A DNA stretch of 64,000 nt, taken from assembly GCF_021261325.1 (NCBI RefSeq), contig NZ_JAJSBI010000008.1, positions 124,001 through 188,000 on the forward strand, read 5' to 3'. Of the stretch, positions 38,717 through 47,333 are shown one piece after another (positions within the stretch are counted from its first letter, which is position 1; every line of letters starts with the position of its first letter). The notes beneath the pieces were generated by a model. The model was not told where the DNA came from and did no database searches. It worked only from the letters and a program-made list of their open reading frames with translations. A program made the position numbers and the translations under genes. The DNA comes from Streptomyces guryensis (lineage in GTDB: Bacteria; Actinomycetota; Actinomycetes; Streptomycetales; Streptomycetaceae).

Positions 38717-39025
38717 ATGGCTGAGTTTTCCGAGCACTCCGAGCACGACGTCCACCGGGAAGTCACCGAACTGGAGGGCAAGTCCGCGACCGCCGCGCGC
38801 ATCTTCGACCTGCGGCGCATCATCGGCGGTCTGTTCGTGTTGTACGGCGTCATCGTCACGATCGCCGGGATCACCGACGGTCAGGCCGCGATCGACAAGG
38901 CGCAGGGCGTCAACATCAATCTGTGGACCGGGATCGGGATGCTGTTGCTCGGCATCTTCTTCCTGGCCTGGCTCCGGCTTCGGCCGACGCCTCCGCCCGT
39001 TCCTCCGGAGGAGGGGGCGGAATAG
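38717..39025 (+). CDS. Small two-helix membrane protein (102 aa)
   Basis: Follows the symporter by 21 bp, with GGGAGG upstream of the ATG at 38717, so it is in the same operon. An acidic His-rich cytosolic N terminus is followed by helices at about residues 35-53 and 70-88, and a Pro/Glu tail. The family is unknown to me; conserved placement suggests an accessory to sugar transport (inference). Confidence 0.8.
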   Translation: MAEFSEHSEHDVHREVTELEGKSATAARIFDLRRIIGGLFVLYGVIVTIAGITDGQAAIDKAQGVNINLWTGIGMLLLGIFFLAWLRLRPTPPPVPPEEGAE

Positions 39026-39045
39026 CGCCGTACGACCCGGGCTCG

Positions 39046-39125
39046 TGTGCCGTCCGCGGGTGTGTGGGGGCTGGTCGCGCTCACGCGGCGGCAGCCGCAT
39101 ATCGACACAGCCCCGCGCCCTCAAA
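39046..39125. repeat. Dispersed intergenic repeat family B, copy 2
   Basis: GCGGCGGCAGCCGCATATCG followed by ACACAGCCCCGCGCCC, as in the copies at 31941 and 49210. It runs into the last codons of the convergent response-regulator gene. Confidence 0.75.
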
Positions 39126-39816
39126 GGAGCGGCTGCTCCGAAGGTGAGGTCACCGGGCCGGCTCGGTCCAGCAGACCCGTTCGTGCCGCCAGGGCCGCTG
39201 CCTCCAGGCGTGATCCCACGCCCAGTTTCATCAGGACCCGCTGGACGTGGGTGCGCGCGGTGCTGGGGGCGATGCCCATGCCGGCCGCTATCAGGCGGGT
39301 GTCCTCGCCGTCGGCGACCCTGACCAGGACCTCGACCTCGCGCGGGGTGAGCATCTGGAGCAGGCGCTGGCCCTCGTCGTCCGGTTGGGCGGCGGGGTTC
39401 AGGAGCTCGCTGAAGGCTCCTTGCAGGAGTTGCGGGGCCACCGCCGCCTCGCCCGCCCTCGCCTTCATGATGGCGCGCTCCACGCCCTCTATGCGCTCGT
39501 CATGGCGTACGTAGCCCGAGGCACCGGCGGCGAAGGCGGCGGCTATGCCGCGCGGGCTCGGTACCGGGCCCAGCACCAGGACCGCCACCTGCGGACGCTC
39601 CCGCTTGATCTTCACCACCGGGTCGAAGATGCCCGGCTCGGCCGGGGTCGCAGTACCCAGCAGGCACACCTCCGGCGCGCGGGTGATCACCAGCTCCGCT
39701 GCGCCCGCGGCAGGCGCCGCCGCGGCGAGCACCCGGTGCCCCCGCAGCTTCAACGCCGAGGCCAGCGCCTCGGCGAGCAGTCGGTGGTCGTCGACCACCA
39801 TGAGCCGCACTCCCAT
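39121..39816 (-). CDS. LuxR-type regulator with atypical (non-phosphorylatable) receiver (231 aa)
   Basis: The receiver-like domain begins MGVRLMVVDDHRLLAEAL and keeps the acidic pocket. The phosphoacceptor position reads VCLLGTATPAEPG, so Asp is replaced by Gly, and the conserved Lys position reads YVRHD. The C-terminal helix-turn-helix LTPREVEVLVRVADGEDTR is intact. It probably works without aspartyl phosphorylation, for example by ligand or dimer control (inference). The ATG at 39816 follows GGGGGG. Orphan gene. Confidence 0.88.
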   Translation of the reverse strand: MGVRLMVVDDHRLLAEALASALKLRGHRVLAAAAPAAGAAELVITRAPEVCLLGTATPAEPGIFDPVVKIKRERPQVAVLVLGPVPSPRGIAAAFAAGASGYVRHDERIEGVERAIMKARAGEAAVAPQLLQGAFSELLNPAAQPDDEGQRLLQMLTPREVEVLVRVADGEDTRLIAAGMGIAPSTARTHVQRVLMKLGVGSRLEAAALAARTGLLDRAGPVTSPSEQPLL

Positions 39817-40036
39817 CGAGTAACCCCCCAGTCCCCCCGATGGATCCCCATGGATGCCGCACTATGGATGCCCACCGGTCCGCGCGGACAGGAGCCCCCT
39901 CCCGGCTCCCCCGCTCTTCATGCCCCCGGAAGCTACACGCTTGTTCGACATTGCGCTCCCCCTACCGGTGAGAAGTGCCCCTGATCGACGGAATTTCTGG
40001 CTTTCCGCGCATTCGAGGGTGATGGGCGGTACGCGC

Positions 40037-40068
40037 ACGGCCCCGCCCCTGACCAGGGACGGGGCCGT
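40037..40068 (-). terminator. Terminator-like hairpin downstream of PQQ-protein gene
   Basis: A 9-bp stem ACGGCCCCG/CGGGGCCGT encloses an inner CCCTG/CAGGG stem, 18 bp after the stop of the gene at 40086. The rest of the 269-bp gap 39817-40085 shows no gene. Confidence 0.8.
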
Positions 40069-40085
40069 GGCCGCCGAGCAGTGGT

Positions 40086-41864
40086 TCAGCCGCCGGCGCC
40101 GAGCGCGAGCGCCAGGACCTTCTCCCCCGAGACCGAACTCGACAGCTTGTCGGCGAACTGGCCGGCCATGTACAGGTGGCCCTGCGAGTAGAGGATCTCG
40201 GAGTAGTCGGGTGACAGGGTGCCCTCCAGGTTCCGCACCGACCCCGCCGCCGGGTTCTCCAGCAGCTTGGTCTCCTTGAAGGAGCCGCCGTCGATGCTGA
40301 CGATCTGGCCGCCCTTGTTGTACGGAGGGCGCTTGTACGCGATCACGTTGCCGCCGTCCATGCGCAGCGGGGTGATCGTGTAGCCGTCGCCGGCGTCGGC
40401 GCGCTGGCCGTTCTGCTTGCCGGAGTCCAGGTCGAAGGCGACGATCTCGTTGGTCTGGCTGTAGTTCTCGGTGCCGTCGTGCGCCTCGGTCGGGAGGTAC
40501 AGCCTGCCGTTGCCGACCGCGACACCCGTGCAGTGTTCGAGCTCGGAGATCGCGTCGCAGCGGGCCGCGTAGTCCTTGCCCGGTGCCGAGATGCGGGTGA
40601 TCAGCTTGCCGGTCTTGTTGTCGATGGAGAAGAAGTCCGAGATCTCACTGCCGTCGCCCGCGCTGTGGCCGACGTCGGCCGCCACGACCAGCGGGTTCGT
40701 CGACACGACGGCGGCGTACTCGATGCCGGCGGCCAGCTTGTACTCGGAGATCGTCTTCCCGGACTTCGGGTCGATGGTCTGGATGTGCAGCTGCGGGTCG
40801 TCGAACGAGCCGCACTTGAGCACCGCGACCAGCTTCTCGCCGCCGCCGTAGCCGGCGTCGATGCAGGTGTCCTTGGGCTTCGGCGCCCACAGCTGTCTGC
40901 CGGCGGCGAGGTCGAAGGCGACGCCGCCGTAGTTGCCGCCCGCGGCGACCGTGTTCGCGCTGACGGTGACGTTCTCGAACGTCATCGCCTGGCCGCTGGA
41001 TTCGAGCGACTTCGTCCACAGCTTCCTGCCCGCGTCCAGGTCGATCGCCGCGACCTGGCTGCACCCCGCCGACCTGCCCTTCGGCGGCATCCGGGGCTGG
41101 AAGACGACGGCGGTCCGGTCGTCGTCGGTGGTGTGCGTGCTGACCGTGCAGACCGGGCCGGGCAGCTTGATCGTCCACAGCTTGCTGCCCTTGTCGAGGT
41201 CGTACGCGTTGATCTCGGCGACGCCGCTCTTCACGTACGCCTTGTGCGTGAGCCAGGAACCGGACACGACGGTGGTGTCGCCGACGTGCGGCATCGGGAC
41301 CTTGAACAGCATCTTCGCGCCGGTGTCGGCGGGCACCTTCTCCTCGCCCTTGGCCGTGCTGCCGCCGGTGCCTCCGGTGCCGCCGCCCCCGGTGCCGCCA
41401 CCGGAGCTCGCTGTGTCGTCCTTCTTGCCGTCGTCCTTGCCGGACGAGGCGTACCAGACGCCGCCGGCGACGAGCAGCGCGACGGCGACGACCGCCGCGA
41501 GGATGATCAGTGCCTGCGCGTTGCCCTTGCGCCCGCCGGCGGGCGACCCGGGCTGCGGGTGCGGCGGCACGGGCGGCTGCGGGTAGCCGTAACCGGGCTG
41601 CTGGCCGTAGGGGTTGGGCGCCTGGCCGTACGGTGGCGTGGGCTGTGCGTAGGGGTTGGGCTGCTGCGGCGGTTGGCCCTGGGGCGGTTGGCCCTGGGGC
41701 GGTTGAGGCGCCTGCGGGTAGCCGTATCCGGGCTGCTGCGGAGGCTGCGGCGCCTGGGGATAGCCGTATCCCGGCTGCGGGGGTGGCTGCGGTGGCCGCT
41801 GGTCCTGGGGCGGGCCGAAGCCGCCCTGCTGCGGGGGCTGGTGGGGCGGCGGGGGCTGGGTCAT
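40086..41864 (-). CDS. Membrane-anchored PQQ-like beta-propeller protein 1 (592 aa)
   Basis: The N terminus of about 115 residues is a disordered Pro/Gln/Tyr repeat (PGYGYPQAPQPPQ units), followed by one membrane helix (ALIILAAVVAVALLVAGGVW), a Gly/Ser/Thr linker and an extracellular domain of repeated PQQ/quinoprotein-type blades (FDLAAGRQLW, DLDKGSKLW). Such propellers resemble BamB or dehydrogenase-like scaffolds; no cofactor site is evident. It is paralogous to, and 52 bp downstream of, the gene at 41917, so the pair is an operon from duplication. Confidence 0.85.
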   Translation of the reverse strand: MTQPPPPHQPPQQGGFGPPQDQRPPQPPPQPGYGYPQAPQPPQQPGYGYPQAPQPPQGQPPQGQPPQQPNPYAQPTPPYGQAPNPYGQQPGYGYPQPPVPPHPQPGSPAGGRKGNAQALIILAAVVAVALLVAGGVWYASSGKDDGKKDDTASSGGGTGGGGTGGTGGSTAKGEEKVPADTGAKMLFKVPMPHVGDTTVVSGSWLTHKAYVKSGVAEINAYDLDKGSKLWTIKLPGPVCTVSTHTTDDDRTAVVFQPRMPPKGRSAGCSQVAAIDLDAGRKLWTKSLESSGQAMTFENVTVSANTVAAGGNYGGVAFDLAAGRQLWAPKPKDTCIDAGYGGGEKLVAVLKCGSFDDPQLHIQTIDPKSGKTISEYKLAAGIEYAAVVSTNPLVVAADVGHSAGDGSEISDFFSIDNKTGKLITRISAPGKDYAARCDAISELEHCTGVAVGNGRLYLPTEAHDGTENYSQTNEIVAFDLDSGKQNGQRADAGDGYTITPLRMDGGNVIAYKRPPYNKGGQIVSIDGGSFKETKLLENPAAGSVRNLEGTLSPDYSEILYSQGHLYMAGQFADKLSSSVSGEKVLALALGAGG

Positions 41865-41916
41865 GGGGTGGGTACCTCGTGAGCGGACGGCGGGGACGAC
41901 GGGGTGTGGGGAGAGG

Positions 41917-43596
41917 TCACTTGCCGTAGGCGAGCATCAACTTGCCCTTCGAGTCGTCGTTCCCGCTGATCCGGGTGGGCGAGAGATAGAAGCGTCCGTC
42001 GACCCAGTCGAAGGTCTTGGTGAAGAGTGCGCTCTCCAGGCCCGCCGTGCTCTGCGGGTTCTGCAGCAGCGTCACCGGCGTGTGGCTGGAGCCGCTCGTC
42101 GCGATCGACACGACCCGGCCGCCCGCGTCGTACGACGGCTGCACATAGGCGATGAGCCTGCCGCCCTCGACCTTGACCGGCAGCATCGACTCGTCCGCCG
42201 GGGACTTGACGCGCCACTTCTCCTTGCCGCTCGCGAGATCGATCGCGACGATCTCGTTCGGCCCGGTGGTCGCGTCGGTCGGCAGGTAGAGGGTGTTCGC
42301 GTCGGCCGTCACGCCCTTGCATGCCTGGAGGTCACGTTCGAGGAGCGTCCAGCCGCACTGGGGGGCGAAGTTCTCGTCGACGCGGACCTGGGAGCGGAAC
42401 TTGCCGTTCGCGCCGAAGGTCGAGATGTTCCAGGCCTTCTTGTCCTGGTTGGTGCTGTAGACGACCAGCGGGTCGACGGAGTACGTCCGCGTGACCGACC
42501 AGCCCTTGTCGAACTTCTGCGTCCACTTGGCCCGGCCGGTGGCCGGGTCGAGCTCCTGGATCTCGTCGTGCTCGTTGGGCTCGCTGGCGTCGCAGGTCGC
42601 GACGGAGATCAGCCTGCTGCCGCCGGCGAACGCGGTGGGGAAGCAGGCGCTGCCGTACTTCTTCTTGTCGAACAGCTTCTTTCCGCTGTCGATGTCGTAC
42701 GCCACTCCGGACTGCGAGCGGCCCACCAGCACCGTCCGGCCGGTGACGGACAGGGAGATGTCGAGGGTGCTGTCGAACAGCGCGCCCTCGGGGAGCGTGC
42801 CGCTCCAGCCCTTGTCGCCGGTGCTCAGGTCGAGTTGCTGGAGCTGGTTGCACTTGGCGCGCTGGCCGGTGCCGCTCTCGTAGGCCACCACGATCTTGTC
42901 GTCGGCCGACTTCTGCGGGGTGACCGCGCAGATCTTCTGCGGGAAGGTGACGGTGTCCCAGGCCGGGCTGCCGTCGGCCACGTCGTAGGCGAAGACCTGC
43001 TTGTAGGCCGCCTTCACGGCCGCCTTGTCGGTGATCCACATGCCGGGTGCATCGGCGCCCGCACCGGGCGCGTCCGGCGGCGACTTGTACCAGAGCACCT
43101 TCGCCTCGCCCGCCTTGCGGCCCGAGTTGAGGCCCTCCGGGTCGGAACCGCCGCCGCTGCCACCGGAGTCGCCCGAGCCGGTGGCGGTGGGCTTCGCGTC
43201 GTCGCTCTGCCCGGCGACCGGCTTCTTGTCGTCGCCGCCCCCGCTCGTCACGGCGTAGACGGTGCCGCCGATGACGGCCAGCGCGGCGACGGCCGCCGCG
43301 ATGACCAGGCCCGGCTTCCCCTTGAAGGGGTTGCCGGAGCCGGGCGGCGGGGTGCCGGGCGCACCGGGGTACTGGGGCTGCGGCGGATAGCCGTAACCGG
43401 GCTGCGCGCCGTACGGGCCGGGCTGCTGCGGTTGGCCGTACGGACCGGGCTGTCCGTAGGGGCCGGGTTGGCCATAGGGGCCTGGCTGTTGGGGATAGGA
43501 GCCCGGCTGACCGTAAGGGCCCGGCGGTGGGCCCTGGGGTGGTGGGGGCGGGGCCCCGAATCCGCCCTGCGGCGGCTGGTTCGGCGGCTGGGTCAT
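41917..43596 (-). CDS. Membrane-anchored PQQ-like beta-propeller protein 2 (559 aa)
   Basis: Same design as its downstream paralogue: a Pro/Gln/Gly/Tyr-rich cytosolic tail (PYGQPGPYGQPGPYGQPQQP), a helix near residues 95-115 (GLVIAAAVAALAVIGGTVYA), then an extracellular propeller with DLSTGDKGW, DIDSGKKLF, DPATGRAKW and DLASGKEKW blades. Extracellular Cys residues are spaced between blades, suggesting disulfides. The ATG at 43596 has GGGGGAA upstream. Function unknown; envelope sensing or scaffolding is possible. Confidence 0.85.
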   Translation of the reverse strand: MTQPPNQPPQGGFGAPPPPPQGPPPGPYGQPGSYPQQPGPYGQPGPYGQPGPYGQPQQPGPYGAQPGYGYPPQPQYPGAPGTPPPGSGNPFKGKPGLVIAAAVAALAVIGGTVYAVTSGGGDDKKPVAGQSDDAKPTATGSGDSGGSGGGSDPEGLNSGRKAGEAKVLWYKSPPDAPGAGADAPGMWITDKAAVKAAYKQVFAYDVADGSPAWDTVTFPQKICAVTPQKSADDKIVVAYESGTGQRAKCNQLQQLDLSTGDKGWSGTLPEGALFDSTLDISLSVTGRTVLVGRSQSGVAYDIDSGKKLFDKKKYGSACFPTAFAGGSRLISVATCDASEPNEHDEIQELDPATGRAKWTQKFDKGWSVTRTYSVDPLVVYSTNQDKKAWNISTFGANGKFRSQVRVDENFAPQCGWTLLERDLQACKGVTADANTLYLPTDATTGPNEIVAIDLASGKEKWRVKSPADESMLPVKVEGGRLIAYVQPSYDAGGRVVSIATSGSSHTPVTLLQNPQSTAGLESALFTKTFDWVDGRFYLSPTRISGNDDSKGKLMLAYGK

Positions 43597-43717
43597 CAGC
43601 GCGTTCCCCCGTTCATCACTGATTTTTAGCCACGCCCTGAGGTGCGTAAAAGACTCAGAGTCGTACTCAGAAAGTTCTCAGACGGCTCTTTGTATCACCC
43701 GCCACTGACAGCGCAGC

Positions 43718-43756
43718 GGGCCGGTTCAGCCCCTGTTCCCAAGGGAGAACCGGCCC
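43718..43756 (-). terminator. Terminator of the ABC-F gene
   Basis: GGGCCGGTTC (43718-43727) pairs with GAACCGGCCC (43747-43756) 33 bp beyond the stop of the ABC-F gene, in the gap before the PQQ operon start. Confidence 0.75.
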
Positions 43757-43789
43757 GTGATACCGCCGTTATGGGCCTTCACGCGGCCT

Positions 43790-45592
43790 TCACGCGTCTT
43801 CGGCGAGTTCCAGCCAGCGCAGCTCCAGGTCCTCGCGCTCGCCCGCCAAGTCCCGCAGCCGGGCGTCGAGTTCGGCCACCTTGGCGAAGTCGGTGGCGTT
43901 CTCGGCGATCTGGGCGTGCAGCTTGGTCTCCTTCTCGGAGACCTTGTCCAACTGCCGCTCGATCTTCTGGAGTTCCTTCTTCGCGACGCGCTGGTCGGCC
44001 GCGCTCTTCTCGGCGGCGGGCCTGGCCGCGACGGGGGCGGCGGCCGCGACCGCCTCCTCCATCCTCTGCCGCCGCTCCAGGTACTCGTCGATGCCGCGGG
44101 GCAGCATCCGCAGGGTGGCGTCACCGAGCAGCGCGAACACGCGGTCGGTGGTGCGCTCGACGAAGAACCGGTCGTGGGAGATGACGATCATCGAGCCGGG
44201 CCAGCCGTCGAGGACGTCCTCCAGCTGGGTCAGGGTCTCGATGTCGAGGTCGTTGGTGGGCTCGTCGAGGAAGAGGACGTTGGGCTCGTCCATGAGCAGA
44301 CGCAGCAGCTGGAGCCGGCGGCGCTCACCGCCGGACAGGTCGCCGACCGGCGTCCACTGCTTCTCCTTGCTGAAGCCGAACGTCTCGCACAGCTGCCCGG
44401 CGGTCATCTCCCGCCCCTTGCCGAGGTCGACGCGCTCGCGGACCTGCTGCACGGCCTCCAGGACCCGCAGGTTCGGGTTCAGCTCGGCGACCTCCTGGGA
44501 GAGGTAGGCGAGCTTGACGGTCTTGCCGACGGCTACCCGCCCGCCGACGGGCTGCGTCTCGCCCTCGGTGCGCGCGGCCTCGGCCATGGCCCGCAGCAGG
44601 GAGGTCTTGCCGGCGCCGTTGACGCCGACCAGGCCGATGCGGTCGCCGGGGCCGAGCTGCCAGGTGACGTGCTTGAGCAGCACCTTGGGGCCGGCCTGGA
44701 CAGTGACGTCCTCCAGGTCGAAGACCGTCTTGCCCAGCCGGGAGGAGGCGAACTTCATCAGCTCGGAGCTGTCCCGGGGCGGCGGGACGTCCTTGATGAG
44801 CTCGTTGGCGGCCTCGACCCGGAAGCGCGGCTTCGACGTACGCGCGGGTGCCCCGCGCCGCAGCCAGGCCAGCTCCTTGCGGACCAGGTTCTGCCGCTTG
44901 ACCTCCTCGGTGGCGGCGATCCGCTCGCGCTCGGCACGCGCGAAGACGTAGTCGGAGTAGCCGCCCTCGTACTCGTAGACGTCGCCTTTCTGCACATCCC
45001 ACATGCGCGTGCACACCTGGTCCAGGAACCAGCGGTCGTGGGTGACGCAGACGAGCGCCGAGCGGCGCTCGCGCAGATGCCGGGCGAGCCAGGAGATGCC
45101 CTCGACGTCGAGGTGGTTGGTCGGCTCGTCGAGGACGATCAGGTCCTGTTCCTCGATGAGCAGCTTGGCGAGCGCGATACGGCGCCGCTCGCCACCGGAG
45201 AGCGGCGCGATGACCGTGTCGAGGCCCTGTGGGAAGCCCGGCAGGTCGAGCCCGCCGAACAGGCCGGTCAGCACGTCCCGGATCTTGGCGTTGCCCGCCC
45301 ACTCGTGGTCTTCCATGTCCCGGATGACCTCGTGCCGGACGGTGGCCTGCGGGTCGAGGGAGTCGTGCTGGGTGAGCACGCCGAGGCGGAGCCCGCCGGA
45401 GTGGGTGACCCGCCCGGTGTCGGCGTCCTCCAGCTTGGCCAGCATGCGGATCAGGGTGGTCTTGCCGTCGCCGTTGCGCCCGACCACCCCGATCCGGTCG
45501 CCTTCGGAGACGCCGAGGGACACGCCGTCGAGCAGGGCACGAGTGCCGTACACCTTGCTGACGTTCTCGACATTGACCAGATTGACGGCCAT
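43790..45592 (-). CDS. ABC-F family ATPase (600 aa)
   Basis: Two fused ABC domains and no membrane segment, as in ribosome-associated ABC-F proteins. Walker A sequences are GRNGDGKTT and GVNGAGKTS; both signatures read LSGGERRR; Walker B IVLDEPTNHLD and FLDEPTNDLD. The interdomain linker (about residues 230-300) is basic. The C terminus is a coiled coil (EKETKLHAQIAENATD), as in Uup-like members. Could act in translation or antibiotic protection; the subgroup is not certain. The start is the ATG at 45592 with AGGAG. Confidence 0.92.
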   Translation of the reverse strand: MAVNLVNVENVSKVYGTRALLDGVSLGVSEGDRIGVVGRNGDGKTTLIRMLAKLEDADTGRVTHSGGLRLGVLTQHDSLDPQATVRHEVIRDMEDHEWAGNAKIRDVLTGLFGGLDLPGFPQGLDTVIAPLSGGERRRIALAKLLIEEQDLIVLDEPTNHLDVEGISWLARHLRERRSALVCVTHDRWFLDQVCTRMWDVQKGDVYEYEGGYSDYVFARAERERIAATEEVKRQNLVRKELAWLRRGAPARTSKPRFRVEAANELIKDVPPPRDSSELMKFASSRLGKTVFDLEDVTVQAGPKVLLKHVTWQLGPGDRIGLVGVNGAGKTSLLRAMAEAARTEGETQPVGGRVAVGKTVKLAYLSQEVAELNPNLRVLEAVQQVRERVDLGKGREMTAGQLCETFGFSKEKQWTPVGDLSGGERRRLQLLRLLMDEPNVLFLDEPTNDLDIETLTQLEDVLDGWPGSMIVISHDRFFVERTTDRVFALLGDATLRMLPRGIDEYLERRQRMEEAVAAAAPVAARPAAEKSAADQRVAKKELQKIERQLDKVSEKETKLHAQIAENATDFAKVAELDARLRDLAGEREDLELRWLELAEDA

Positions 45593-45701
45593 TACGCTCC
45601 TGCCCAGGGGCTGTGCTCGACATGCGGCTCCGCCGCGGGGGTCAGCCTCCCAGCCTAATGTGCGCCGGTCGGTGACCGATCCCGCGGCGGATCACCGCAG
45701 G

Positions 45702-46826
45702 TCAGCGGGCTGCTGCCGCCCTGACCTCGGCGAGGAGGCCGTACATCGTCTGCCCGGGGCACTCGGTGTCGAAGTAGTCCCGGTGGCCGCCGATGGTGTT
45801 CGTGTCCTTCTTCACGCCGTTCACGGGGTTGGTGTAGGTGACCTTCGCCTGCGGGTCCAGGCCCTTGATCCGGCAGATCACCTTGATCAGGCGGATCAGG
45901 GAGGCCTTGGCCGCGTCCGTGGGGGCCTTGTCCTGGAGGGTGCCGATCAGGGCGATCCCGAGGTTGCCGGAGTTGTAGCCCACGGAGTGGAAGGCGGTCA
46001 CGAGGTCGCCGTCCTCGTTGAAGGCCGGGATGCCGTCGTCGCCGGAGTAGCGGCCCTCGTAGACGGTGCCGGACTCGTCGATGAGGAAGTGGTAGCCGAT
46101 GTCGCCCCAGTCGTTGGTGATCGCGTGGTACTCGTAGATCGCGCGGACGGTGGCGGCCGGGTCGGGGTCGTCGTTCGGCGTCGCGGTGTGGTGGACCGTG
46201 AGCACCTGCAACGGGTAGTACTTCTCGGGCGAGTTGACCTTGCCGTCCTTGTACCGCTTGGACTCGTCGGCACCCCAGGCCGGACGCGAGAGGTAGCGGA
46301 CGCCCCGCATACGGGTCGGCTCGCTCGGCACGTGGAAGGTACGGCCGGGGCCGTCGGTGCAGTCGATCGCCAGCGAGTGCAGGGCGGAGACGTCGCTCGC
46401 GGCCTTCACGGCGTACGCGGTGGCGTTCCGGGCGGCGACCAGGGCCGTGCCGCCCTCCTCGACGGCCGCGCAGCCGCTGGTCAGGGTCTGCCAGGCGCCG
46501 TCCGCGAGCTTGATGGCGGTGCCGTCCTTCGCGCCGGACCAGCGCACCCCGACGTAGGAGGCGGCGAAGGCGGTGGTGGCCTCGCCGGTGCCGGTGGCGG
46601 CCTCGGTCCGGGTGGCGGGGAACTTCTCCGGAGTCGTACCGGAGCCGCCGGAGCCGGAGCCGGAGGTGGAGCCGTCACCGTCGCCGGAGCCGGAGCCGGT
46701 GGCCGCGAAGACCGCCGGGGTCACGGCGGCCGCGCCGGCCACGGCGGCGGCGGCACCGATCGCGCCGCGACGGGACAGAGAGCGCTTCCTGCGATGGGCG
46801 GGGGTGGGCGTGGGGGATTCGGACAC
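45702..46826 (-). CDS. Tat-exported N-acetylmuramoyl-L-alanine amidase, PGRP-like (374 aa)
   Basis: Cleaves the lactyl-amide bond of peptidoglycan. A twin-arginine signal peptide (RSLSRRGAIGAAAAVAG) is followed by a Gly/Ser linker, a region of about 110 residues, then the amidase_2/PGRP domain: LTVHHTATPNDD with a zinc His, YHFLIDESGTVYEGR, and GHRDYFDTECPG with a zinc His and Cys. The GTG at 46826 is placed by GAAGGG; upstream in-frame codons lack a site. Transcribed alone. Confidence 0.92.
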   Translation of the reverse strand: MSESPTPTPAHRRKRSLSRRGAIGAAAAVAGAAAVTPAVFAATGSGSGDGDGSTSGSGSGGSGTTPEKFPATRTEAATGTGEATTAFAASYVGVRWSGAKDGTAIKLADGAWQTLTSGCAAVEEGGTALVAARNATAYAVKAASDVSALHSLAIDCTDGPGRTFHVPSEPTRMRGVRYLSRPAWGADESKRYKDGKVNSPEKYYPLQVLTVHHTATPNDDPDPAATVRAIYEYHAITNDWGDIGYHFLIDESGTVYEGRYSGDDGIPAFNEDGDLVTAFHSVGYNSGNLGIALIGTLQDKAPTDAAKASLIRLIKVICRIKGLDPQAKVTYTNPVNGVKKDTNTIGGHRDYFDTECPGQTMYGLLAEVRAAAAR

Positions 46827-46916
46827 GTGCGTGACCCTTCGGCTGTGCAGATGGCGTAGGCGCGCCACACCGGGCGCTTGAAAGCTCAACCGACCCTATT
46901 GGCACCACCCGCCCCA

Positions 46917-47310
46917 TCAGTACTGCGATTGCAGTACATCCGCGTGGAAATCCGGCTCTTCCGTGTGAAGATCGGGCGAAGATCGTGTACGGCGCCACCC
47001 GTCCGGATTCCGTGTGATCGGCGCCGAGGCGGGGGCCGGCCCGCGCCCGCCGGCCGCGCGTACGCCCACCGGCATGTCGTCGCGCGTCAGGTTCCCGGGG
47101 AGGAACACGGCGGCCGTCACACCGCCGTTCGGCGAGGACCGGAGCTCGACCCGCAGCCCCTGCGTGGACCTTGCGGCCGGCCTCGGCGAGGGCGTCCTCG
47201 TTCAAGCCGGAGCCGCTGTCCTCGACCTCGATGGGCACACCGTCCCAGTTCGGCCAGGAGGTGGATCACGTCGGCGACCGGGCCGCCCACCAAGGACACC
47301 TCGGGCACCG
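46917..47310 (-). pseudogene. Remnant of a sensor histidine kinase ATPase domain
   Basis: The gap between the amidase and ispE encodes, in order on the minus strand but in different frames, three pieces of one kinase: EVSLVGGPVADVIHLLAEL, then PIEVEDSGSGLNEDALAEAG, then GLRVELRSSPNGGVTAAVFL and PGNLTRDDMPVG. These are consecutive blocks of the ATPase domain of nitrate-sensor-like Streptomyces kinases, with the sequence between blocks deleted. The sensor and dimerisation domains are gone, so the gene is dead. Confidence 0.75.
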
Positions 47311-47333
47311 CGCAGGCCGTCGGACGACGGCCT

